Below, in pieces: positions 44,773-52,619 of a DNA stretch of 64,000 nt. Location: positions 1 through 64,000 of the forward strand of contig CASFXY010000007.1 in the NCBI GenBank assembly GCA_949298805.1, given 5' to 3'. The notes below the pieces were generated by a model. The model was not told where the DNA came from, did not search any database, and worked only from the letters and a program-made list of their open reading frames with translations. This DNA is from an uncultured bacterium. Its GTDB lineage: Bacteria; Cyanobacteriota; Vampirovibrionia; Gastranaerophilales; Gastranaerophilaceae. Each line of letters opens with the position of its first letter. Positions within the stretch are counted from its first letter, which is position 1. Made by a program: the position numbers and the translations under genes.

Positions 44773-46097
44773 AGGTTATTGTTGCGGGCGGCGGTTTAGC
44801 AGGCTCGGAGGCGGCATTATATCTTGCAAATAACGGCATAGAGGTTGAACTTTATGAAATGCGTCCAAAAAAAACAACAGGCGCGCATAGTGGGGATGAT
44901 TTTGCAGAATTTGTTTGTTCAAATAGTTTGGGCGCAACCGGCACAACAAGTGCATCAGGCTTATTAAAAGAAGAAGCCCTTTTACTAGGCTCTATCTTAA
45001 TGCAAGAAGCATTTAAAAACCGCGTTCCGTCCGGAAATTCTTTATCGATAGACAGAAAAGGATTTAGCTCAAGAATAACCGAACTTATAAATAACCACCC
45101 TAATATCACGGTAATAAGAGAAGAAATAACATCACTTCCTGATACTCCCGCCATAATTGCGACAGGACCGCTTACATCCGATGCACTTTGTAATGAAATT
45201 AAAAAAATGACAGGAGAAGAAAATTTTCATTTTTTTGATGCAATTGCCCCGATTGTAAAAAAAAATTCAATAGATTTTGATAAAGCTTTTTATGCAAGTC
45301 GTTGGAACAAAGGTAATGCCGATTTTATAAATTGTCCGATGCAAAAAGAAGAATATGAAAATTTTTACAAAATTTTGACAACTGCAGAAAAAATACCTCT
45401 AAAAAGTTTCGAAGCAAAATATTTTGAAGGCTGCATGCCTATCGAAGTTCTTGCCTCAAGAGGTAAAGACACACTAAGATTTGGACCAATGAAACCTGTC
45501 GGACTTTTTGACAATAGAACAAAAAAAGAAGAACATAAAAACTATCAATTTTATGCTGTCGTACAACTAAGACAAGATGATAAAGAAGCAGATTTATATA
45601 ATCTTGTAGGATTTCAAACAAACTTAAAATGGGGCGAACAAAAAAGATTATTAAATTCTATCCCCGGTTTAGAAAACGCACAAATAGTACGTTATGGAGT
45701 CATGCATGCAAATACATTTATAAATAGCCCAAAAATTCTAAATAAAACCTTGCAAACAAAAAAAATGCCTAATTTATTTTTTGCAGGGCAAATAACAGGA
45801 GTCGAAGGATATAATGAAAGTATAACAACAGGGCTTTTTGCAGGGATAAATATGCTAAAGCAACTAAAGGGCGAAAAACTTATTGAACTGAGTCCAAAAT
45901 GTATGTTGGGGGCTCTTTTAGAATACATTACCTACAAAGAACATAAATCTTTTCAGCCTATTAATGCGAACTGGGGTATAATTAAAAAGATAGAATTTGA
46001 TAAAAAAATCAAAAAGAACAAAGAGGAAAAAAGTGCGATACTGTCAAATATAGCACTTGAATACATAAAGGAGATAAAAGATGGATATTTCTGCTAA
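44769..46097 (+). CDS. trmFO: Folate-dependent tRNA m5U54 methyltransferase TrmFO
   Basis: Methylates U54 in the T-loop of tRNA using methylenetetrahydrofolate and FAD. The Rossmann motif 'VIVAGGGLAGSEAALYLA' opens the protein, and 'LYEMRPKKTTGAHSGDDFAE' and 'GQITGVEGYNES' are family signatures. The start is TTG at 44769, supported by GAGGAG about 8 bases ahead and by direct match of the first residues to the family. Its 3' end overlaps pepA by 17 bases. Confidence 0.96.
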   Translation: MKVIVAGGGLAGSEAALYLANNGIEVELYEMRPKKTTGAHSGDDFAEFVCSNSLGATGTTSASGLLKEEALLLGSILMQEAFKNRVPSGNSLSIDRKGFSSRITELINNHPNITVIREEITSLPDTPAIIATGPLTSDALCNEIKKMTGEENFHFFDAIAPIVKKNSIDFDKAFYASRWNKGNADFINCPMQKEEYENFYKILTTAEKIPLKSFEAKYFEGCMPIEVLASRGKDTLRFGPMKPVGLFDNRTKKEEHKNYQFYAVVQLRQDDKEADLYNLVGFQTNLKWGEQKRLLNSIPGLENAQIVRYGVMHANTFINSPKILNKTLQTKKMPNLFFAGQITGVEGYNESITTGLFAGINMLKQLKGEKLIELSPKCMLGALLEYITYKEHKSFQPINANWGIIKKIEFDKKIKKNKEEKSAILSNIALEYIKEIKDGYFC

Positions 46098-47577
46098 ACA
46101 TCAGGACATGACAACAGTGCTTACCAATGTTATTGTCCTTGGTATTTTTGAAGACGATAAAATACTAAACCCTGTCCAAACAAAGACAGATAAAGCATTA
46201 AAAGGGATAATAAGCAACGGACTAATCAAAACAGAGGGATTTAAGGGCAAATATTCAGACACGGTTATTGTTCCCACACAACTTAAAATTCCTGCAGATA
46301 AAATTATGCTTGTAGGGCTTGGAAAGAAAAAAGAATTTGATTGTTCAAAACTAAGAGAGCTAAGCGCAAAAATCATAAAACAACTTGATAAAACATTAAA
46401 TATAAAAAATGTTTCAATAGAACCCTTGGGACTAAAATGCGGCAATTTCAATATACAAGAATGCGCAAATGCAATAACCGAAGGCATATTAATTTCAACA
46501 TACGACTATGACAAATACAAAACAAAGAAAAATCAACAGCAAATTAAAAAAGTAAGAATTGTACTTGAAGATGCAAAAGAAGAAAAAGCGGCAAAAACAG
46601 GAGTTAACAACGGAAAAATACTATGCTCGGCAATGGACTTTACAAAAGATTTAATTAACGAACCTGCACAAAATGCAACACCTGAAGCCATTGCACAAAT
46701 TGCAAAAAATTTAAGCTTAGACCTTGGATTGACTTTTGACGTATACAGTAAAAAACAACTTGCGCAAATGAACTTTAATGCATTTCTTGCAGTAGGACAA
46801 GGAAGCGAACAAGAGCCAAAATTTATACATCTGACATACAAACCTACTAAAAAAGCTAAGAAAAAAATTATACTCATAGGCAAAGGCATAACTTTTGATT
46901 CCGGTGGTCTTGATATTAAACCGGCAAATTCTATGCTTACAATGAAAACCGATATGTCAGGCTGTGCAACGGTTTTAGGGGTCATTCAAGCAATAGCGGC
47001 ACTTAAACCCGATATTGAAGTACATGCCCTAAGTGCACTTTGCGAAAATATGCCAAGTGGCAAATCATATAAACAAGGTGATGTCCTGACAGCCAAAAAC
47101 GGAAAAACGATTGAAGTAGATAATACTGATGCTGAAGGAAGGTTGACATTGGCTGATGTTTTAACTTATGCAGATGAATTGAATGCCGATGAAGTTATTG
47201 ACATTGCAACGCTAACAGGTGCCTGCATTGTTGCTCTTGGTCAGAATATTACTGGTATTATGGGTAATAATCAGGAAATGATTAAAAAAATAATTAACAT
47301 TGGCAAAAAATCGGGTGAAAATCTTTGGGAATTGCCAATATTTGACGACATGCAAGAAATGCTTAAAAGCGACATAGCTGATATGAGAAATACAGGCTCA
47401 AGATACGCAGGCGCAAGTGTTGCAGGAAGATTTCTGCAAAACTTTACAAAAAGTAAAAATTGGGCTCACATCGATATAGCGGGAACAGCCTTTATTGATA
47501 AGCCATACAAAGAACTAAACAAAGGTGCAACCGGAGTAATGGTAAGAACACTTACAAATTACATTATGTCTTTATAA
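46081..47577 (+). CDS. pepA: Leucyl aminopeptidase (M17)
   Basis: A cytosolic two-metal aminopeptidase, usually hexameric; some family members also bind DNA in Xer recombination. Signature NTDAEGRLTLADVL and 'GKGITFDSGGLDIKP' are present, with 'MKTDMSGCA' completing the metal site. Length 498 is normal. AAGGAG before the ATG supports the start within trmFO. It ends at a strong terminator. Confidence 0.96.
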   Translation: MDISAKHQDMTTVLTNVIVLGIFEDDKILNPVQTKTDKALKGIISNGLIKTEGFKGKYSDTVIVPTQLKIPADKIMLVGLGKKKEFDCSKLRELSAKIIKQLDKTLNIKNVSIEPLGLKCGNFNIQECANAITEGILISTYDYDKYKTKKNQQQIKKVRIVLEDAKEEKAAKTGVNNGKILCSAMDFTKDLINEPAQNATPEAIAQIAKNLSLDLGLTFDVYSKKQLAQMNFNAFLAVGQGSEQEPKFIHLTYKPTKKAKKKIILIGKGITFDSGGLDIKPANSMLTMKTDMSGCATVLGVIQAIAALKPDIEVHALSALCENMPSGKSYKQGDVLTAKNGKTIEVDNTDAEGRLTLADVLTYADELNADEVIDIATLTGACIVALGQNITGIMGNNQEMIKKIINIGKKSGENLWELPIFDDMQEMLKSDIADMRNTGSRYAGASVAGRFLQNFTKSKNWAHIDIAGTAFIDKPYKELNKGATGVMVRTLTNYIMSL

Positions 47578-47582
47578 AATTT

Positions 47583-47606
47583 AAGCGGGGGTTCCCCCGC
47601 TTTTTT
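47583..47606 (+). terminator. Terminator of trmFO-pepA
   Basis: Stem AAGCGGGGG/CCCCCGCTT with a two-base spacer (47583-47602) followed by TTTTTT. Confidence 0.9.
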
Positions 47607-48438
47607 AATTTTGATTTTGCGTAACAACAAGCTGATTAAACGGGATTTCAATTCCGAGCTCGTCAAATTTTTCTTTAATCCTGAGGTTAAATATTCTTTT
47701 AACATCCCATTGATGGCGCGGCAGAGTCTTAAATCTTGCAAGAATGGTAATTGAGCTGTCATTAAACTTATCCAATCCCAAAACCTCAATTTCGCCAAGA
47801 ATTTTATCTCTGTACTCATCCTCACAGCGCAGTTCTTTCCCTATTTGTTTAACAACTTCCATAACATGTGCAATATTTTCTTTATACGCAACAGAAATTT
47901 CAACAAGAGAATATGAATATCCCCTGGTATAATTTGTTACCATATCAACCATGCCGTTTCTGATAAAATGAGCTGCGCCGTCTATGCTTCTTAGGATTAT
48001 TATCGAAAGAGTAATTTTTTCTACGGTACCTGTAACATTTTGAATTTCCACAACATCGCCCACTCGGATTTGTCCTTCAAATAAGATAGTAAGACCCGAG
48101 AGTAAATCTTCAACAAATCGTTTTGAACCAAAGCCGACAGCAACACCCAGAACTCCGGCAGCAGTGATAATAGGACGAACATCTACCCCAAGATGATTTA
48201 AAATATTAATAGCAACAAATATAAAAATTATGAAATTTATTGCATGAATTGAAATTATACATAATGTATCAAAATTTTTAGCGCTTTCTATATCTTTTGC
48301 GCGTTTTTTTATCCTTTCAAAAAGATGTGTCATGAAAGTTTTTACAAACTTGAGCGCAAAAATAAAAAATACCAAAGTAAAAAGAATATTTAGTATTGTA
48401 GACCATTTTAACCCTTTTAAAAACTCTAATATATCCAA
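47605..48438 (-). CDS. mscS: Small-conductance mechanosensitive channel (MscS family)
   Basis: Releases solutes on hypo-osmotic shock. Three TM segments: about 15-35, 57-80 and the pore helix near 90-115 ('AAGVLGVAVGFGSKRFVEDL'), then the beta domain 'GDVVEIQNVTGTVEKITL' and the mixed C-terminal domain. The start is TTG at 48438 with AAGGAG 6 bases ahead. Length 277 is close to E. coli MscS. Confidence 0.92.
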   Translation of the reverse strand: MDILEFLKGLKWSTILNILFTLVFFIFALKFVKTFMTHLFERIKKRAKDIESAKNFDTLCIISIHAINFIIFIFVAINILNHLGVDVRPIITAAGVLGVAVGFGSKRFVEDLLSGLTILFEGQIRVGDVVEIQNVTGTVEKITLSIIILRSIDGAAHFIRNGMVDMVTNYTRGYSYSLVEISVAYKENIAHVMEVVKQIGKELRCEDEYRDKILGEIEVLGLDKFNDSSITILARFKTLPRHQWDVKRIFNLRIKEKFDELGIEIPFNQLVVTQNQN

Positions 48439-48564
48439 ATTTATCTCCTTATTAATTTATTAAATTATATCAAAAATAAATCTTTAGATACCCTTAAAAT
48501 TCAACCAAAAGGTTAATCTATTTTTTTGCAAATAAACATAAACTAATAATAAGGGATAGGAATT

Positions 48565-49329
48565 ATGGGTATTAAAGTAACCTGCAGTGAAGAAAAATTC
48601 GAAAAATTCTTGCAAAGTGCCGACAATAGAGAATGTGAGCATTTTAAACTTGCAAGAAAATTTATGAATCAAAAAAACTATCGTCAGGCAATAAAAGAAT
48701 ATTTAATGTCTATGATTTTTACAAAACCAGATACAGCATTATACAAAGAGATTTCAAAAGCATACAAGCAAATTAAATGTTATGATAAAGCTATAAATCA
48801 CCTTGTAAAAGCAAAAACTCTAAGTCGTTTTGATTCTGAAATATACTATGAATTAGGGTTAAATCATTTGCTAAATGCCAATTCGCAAGAGGCAAGAAAA
48901 AACTTTATACGCACAATAAAACTTAATCCTTCAAATATTAATGCGCAAATTCAATTGGCAATATCCCATGAGCTCTTGGGCGAAGAAGATATGGCATTAA
49001 GCATTTATCAAAAAATAATCGAAGAAAACCCGCGATATATTCCGGCATATAATCATAAAGCAGGATTATATATTACGCTTGAAATGTATAATGAAGCTTC
49101 GTATTTATTTTATCAAATATTAAATATAAATCCTGCATATTATAGGGCAAACTTGGGCCTTGGAATTTGTTTTGATAAAATGAATAAATTTTCTCGCGCT
49201 ATAAGATATTATAAAAAATATATTGCAAGAAAACCCCATTCGGATACTACCAAGTCACTTGTTGGAAGAATTTGCGAAATTTATGCTTTAAAGAGAAATA
49301 AAAAAGTTGATTTAAAAATTATAAAGTAA
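48565..49329 (+). CDS. TPR repeat protein, 254 residues
   Basis: About six tetratricopeptide repeats fill residues 20-235 (for example 'ALYKEISKAYKQIKCYDKAI' and 'YRANLGLGICFDKMNKFSRA'). A short unrelated N-terminus has one Cys. No signal peptide. AGGA precedes the ATG. Partner unknown. Confidence 0.85.
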   Translation: MGIKVTCSEEKFEKFLQSADNRECEHFKLARKFMNQKNYRQAIKEYLMSMIFTKPDTALYKEISKAYKQIKCYDKAINHLVKAKTLSRFDSEIYYELGLNHLLNANSQEARKNFIRTIKLNPSNINAQIQLAISHELLGEEDMALSIYQKIIEENPRYIPAYNHKAGLYITLEMYNEASYLFYQILNINPAYYRANLGLGICFDKMNKFSRAIRYYKKYIARKPHSDTTKSLVGRICEIYALKRNKKVDLKIIK

Positions 49330-49331
49330 TT

Positions 49332-51344
49332 TTACTTTTTATTTCCCAAAAAATACTGATAAGTTTCACGTTCGAACGGTTGCAAGCTGTTTAAAATACT
49401 ATATGCCGGAATTGGCATATCGGGGTCGTTGTATTTTGGCTGCAAAGTATTGTTATCTTTTAAATATTTTCTTTTGATAATAAAATCGTTAATCTTGGGC
49501 AAGCCAAAACCTAAGAAGCCCGTAACTATTGCCAAAGAAACAGTTTGGAAAATTGCATTTGTTTTATTTGCAAATTTTAAAAGCGGATTTTTGCTTGCAT
49601 CATTCAAAACACCAAGCAACTCATTAACATCACTTGCGGCAGGCGGATTTTTCTTTAGATGCTCTACTAACTGTGCAAATTTAACATCTTTATTGTCAAT
49701 AATCTCGCCAAAGACTTTTTTTGCCGCATTATAAAATATTGAACCGTCGCCTTTATTGCTGCCCGCATCAATATGCAAAAGCTTATAAATATTACCTTTG
49801 TTTGTTTCTGTATCGTTCAAAAATCTCATTAATTGGTCTAAATCTGCAAAATTCGACATTTGCGCATTAGTTTCAGCTTTAGAGAGAACCTTGACACCAC
49901 CTTCGGGATTAAAAATCTTTATAAATTTCTTAAAAAGACTGTCATCTTTTTTTAGAATATCACTTGTCAATACAATACCGCTTTTCTTTGATGCATTAAG
50001 CCCCATAGCAGCACCCATGCCTTCCATTGCAAACAATATTGTTAAAATGGTTGTAATATCACGACGGAGTATATTTGAAGTTTCATCCCATTGAACGGGA
50101 CCACCGTTTTTCTTTGAACTTGCTATATCCCTTTTTGTAGACTGAATTAATCTGGGTACTAATGTAAAGCAAGTAATAAGAGTATAGAATATCGGTCTTG
50201 CGACATTTACCCAATTACTTTCCAGAGATTGGGCATTTTTAGAGAGCCAGCTTTTTTGTCCCGGTCCTACTTTTTCACCAATGTCACTCATAAGTTTAGA
50301 AATACCGCCACCTGTAAAACTTACTTCTTTTGATTTCCCGCTTCTTAACTCATTTGCCTTTTGTCTTACAGGGTCAGTTTCGGGATTTGTTTTATTAACG
50401 GTATAAATTTTAGGAATAAACCACATAGCAAGTGCGGTAAATACACCCATCATAATGTTTGTGGCAAACCTTGAACCCATCCTTTTTTTTGTAAAGTTTT
50501 TAATAAAACTTGCAAAGTTGTCAGATGTCTTAGTAAATGATTCAAACAAATCATCCGAATATTTTACCATTCTGCCAATAAGGTCGTCGATTTTTACTTC
50601 AAACTTTGATGCGTTTTTTGCATCGACAATATATTTCTCATCAGTAATTGAAGCTTTTAGAAAATCAAGATAACCGCTTGTATTAGCCTTTTTATCCGAC
50701 ACAAACTGCTTTACTATACCTGCTAAAAGTTCTTCTTGAGAATCCGGCATTGGAACATTTTTAATATTATTTAAAAAACCTTTTTTCTTGGCGGATTCCA
50801 TTTTTAGAATTTGTGAAACATATTGTTCTATATCAATACCTTTTTTTGCAATATCTTCAACATTCTCTATACCGTCAAAATTAGAAAACACTTTTTTAAG
50901 AACACCTGTATAAAAACTTTTCTTAAAAGCTTCCTTGCTTGATGTTTCAATATTTGACTTTTCTATAATTTCTGAAAAATCCTTTATTGTTTGGACAGGA
51001 ACAGCATTAGATTTTCCGCCAAATTTAGTTGAACCATACAAAACTAAACCCGGAACAACAAACATGCTGGGGCCTGTTAAAAATTCACGCAAACCGTTTT
51101 CTAAAACTGCACCCCAGTTATTTTTTCCTGTTAAATCTTTACCGACATCTTTTGCTGCCCAAGTCCTCGGTATATTTGTACCTAGCATATCCTGAACGGT
51201 AAAGCTTGCAGCAAGTCCGCCTCTATCAACAGCTTCCCAAAACTTTATAAGCCCGTCGCTTACACCGGTAAAATTTGTATTATTATGATTGTTGTTACTG
51301 TTTTGGCCATTTTGTGCCGCGAATTTAATTCCGTTAACTTTCAA
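49332..51344 (-). CDS. Large lineage-specific membrane protein, FTG motif type
   Basis: I do not recognise a named family. The 670-residue protein has an Asn/Gln-rich N-terminus, then NFTG (24-27) and a second VSFTGGGISKLM (341-352). Hydrophobic segments are near 91-108, 294-313, 384-402, 430-450 and 596-616, separated by charged, helical regions. The VSFTGGG segment resembles VAFTGFG of the 760-residue protein at 12338-14620, which supports a shared origin or shared signal. The start is TTG at 51344, supported by GAGG six bases ahead. A good promoter lies about 136 bases upstream. Confidence 0.8.
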   Translation of the reverse strand: MKVNGIKFAAQNGQNSNNNHNNTNFTGVSDGLIKFWEAVDRGGLAASFTVQDMLGTNIPRTWAAKDVGKDLTGKNNWGAVLENGLREFLTGPSMFVVPGLVLYGSTKFGGKSNAVPVQTIKDFSEIIEKSNIETSSKEAFKKSFYTGVLKKVFSNFDGIENVEDIAKKGIDIEQYVSQILKMESAKKKGFLNNIKNVPMPDSQEELLAGIVKQFVSDKKANTSGYLDFLKASITDEKYIVDAKNASKFEVKIDDLIGRMVKYSDDLFESFTKTSDNFASFIKNFTKKRMGSRFATNIMMGVFTALAMWFIPKIYTVNKTNPETDPVRQKANELRSGKSKEVSFTGGGISKLMSDIGEKVGPGQKSWLSKNAQSLESNWVNVARPIFYTLITCFTLVPRLIQSTKRDIASSKKNGGPVQWDETSNILRRDITTILTILFAMEGMGAAMGLNASKKSGIVLTSDILKKDDSLFKKFIKIFNPEGGVKVLSKAETNAQMSNFADLDQLMRFLNDTETNKGNIYKLLHIDAGSNKGDGSIFYNAAKKVFGEIIDNKDVKFAQLVEHLKKNPPAASDVNELLGVLNDASKNPLLKFANKTNAIFQTVSLAIVTGFLGFGLPKINDFIIKRKYLKDNNTLQPKYNDPDMPIPAYSILNSLQPFERETYQYFLGNKK

Positions 51345-51486
51345 TTTAACCTCATCTTGCTACACATTCAGATGCTTTTGAAAAAAAGAAACATAAATAA
51401 AATTGCTATTTTTGTTTTTTATGTGTAGATATTTTTACAAAAGCTTTTTGTGATGGTGTTGACTCTTAAAAACTAGAGCGGGTGTA

Positions 51487-51515
51487 ATTGTAACACTTAC
51501 TTGCCTAATATGCAA
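51487..51515 (-). promoter_or_regulatory. Promoter of the 670-residue FTG-type gene
   Basis: On the minus strand TTGCAT (51515-51510), exactly 17 bases, then TACAAT (51492-51487). The transcript would begin near 51480. Confidence 0.65.
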
Positions 51516-51543
51516 GAAATGTTAACTTATGTTAAAAAAACAA

Positions 51544-51567
51544 AATAACTGCCCGCTCGGGCGGTTC
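51544..51567 (-). terminator. Terminator of the relA/spoT-ribF operon
   Basis: GC-rich hairpin built on GCCCG/CGGGC in 51548-51567, followed on the minus strand by TTATTTTGTTTTTTT. It lies about 140 bases after the ribF stop. Confidence 0.7.
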
Positions 51568-51632
51568 ACAGATTTCTATTAAAGAATATTTTATGTATAT
51601 AACAAAATATTTTAGTCAAAAAAGGGATGAAT

Positions 51633-51716
51633 ATGAGTATTACAAAACTATGTGGGATGTACATTTTTTATTGTTACGTTTTATTTTTCATACTTACAAA
51701 TATAATATTAAGATAA
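51633..51716 (+). CDS. Possible 27-residue membrane peptide
   Basis: ATG at 51633 with AAAGGGA close ahead, stop TAA at 51714-51716. The product is almost one hydrophobic helix (after MSITKLCG: 'MYIFYCYVLFFILTNIILR'). AT-rich DNA easily yields such peptides, so this is weak. Its end overlaps the 3' end of ribF on the other strand. Confidence 0.22.
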   Translation: MSITKLCGMYIFYCYVLFFILTNIILR

Positions 51717-52619
51717 CCTTGAGAGTTTTTTTGCAGTTTCGACATCTTCTTCTATTTGCTTAATTAGCGCTTCTTGGCTTGGAAATTTTATTTCCTCTCT
51801 TATTTTCATTACAAATAAAACTCTGATTATTTTACCATATATTTGAGAATCAAAATTTAAGATATGTGCCTCTACAACTTCTTCCTCGTTCTCATCAAAA
51901 GTCGGTCTTTTGCCCCAATTAATAATTGCAGGATAAGTTTTATCGACAATTGCATATCCGAAATAAACCCCATGAGGTAAATTTACAATGTTATTTGGCC
52001 AAAAAATATTTGCTGTAGGAAAGCCTAATTTTCTAGCTATTGCATCACCTTTAACAACATTATTTTTGAGAGAAAACGAGTGACCCAAAAGCAAATTAGC
52101 ATTTCTTATATGCCCGTTTGTAATCATTTCTCTAATATTGGAACTGCTTATCAAACAAGTTTGAATTTTTTGCGGGGGTAATTCTATATATTTGTATTTA
52201 AAATGAGAAGAATACTTAGATAATAACTTTGTATCACCTTCTTTGCCCCTGCCAAACCTATGATTAAAACCTGTAACAATACAGCATGGCTGAAAATTTT
52301 TAACAAGCACGTCTTGTAAATATTTAAGTGCTTCATATTGCATATATTGCTCAAAATCAAGTACGTAAGCATAATCAACACCAAGCGCTTCAATGCGTTC
52401 CAGTCTTTCTTCATTAGATGAGATATTATGGATTTTTTCTTTATTAAAGTAATTTGACGGATTTGTTTCAAATGTAATAACAGCAGATTTTTTTGAATTT
52501 TCTCTTGCAAAATCAACTGCACACGAAATTAATTTTTGATGCGCAAGATGTACTCCGTCAAAATACCCTAAGGCAATAGATAAATCCGGATTGTGATTTA
52601 TTGTTTTAAAGATTTTCAT
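51708..52619 (-). CDS. ribF: Bifunctional riboflavin kinase/FAD synthetase
   Basis: Makes FMN then FAD. N-terminal nucleotidyltransferase: 'LGYFDGVHLAHQKLI' and 'VLVKNFQPCCIVTGFNHRFG'. C-terminal kinase: 'GDAIARKLGFPTANI' and 'LPHGVYFGYA'. Length 303 is standard. It overlaps the upstream relA/spoT gene by 14 bases, so FAD supply and stringent response are co-transcribed here. Confidence 0.95.
   Translation of the reverse strand: MKIFKTINHNPDLSIALGYFDGVHLAHQKLISCAVDFARENSKKSAVITFETNPSNYFNKEKIHNISSNEERLERIEALGVDYAYVLDFEQYMQYEALKYLQDVLVKNFQPCCIVTGFNHRFGRGKEGDTKLLSKYSSHFKYKYIELPPQKIQTCLISSSNIREMITNGHIRNANLLLGHSFSLKNNVVKGDAIARKLGFPTANIFWPNNIVNLPHGVYFGYAIVDKTYPAIINWGKRPTFDENEEEVVEAHILNFDSQIYGKIIRVLFVMKIREEIKFPSQEALIKQIEEDVETAKKLSRLS

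Larger units (their letters stand above)
51345..51707. other. 363-base intergenic region
   Basis: It holds, right to left, the 3' end zone of ribF with a possible 27-codon plus-strand ORF (51633-51716), a leftward terminator (51548-51567), a leftward promoter (51487-51515) and a roughly 136-base leader for the FTG-type gene. The leader contains perfect 8-base complements CTACACAT (51360-51367) and ATGTGTAG (51421-51428) that could close a long-range hairpin. No tRNA or larger ORF is seen. Confidence 0.6.
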
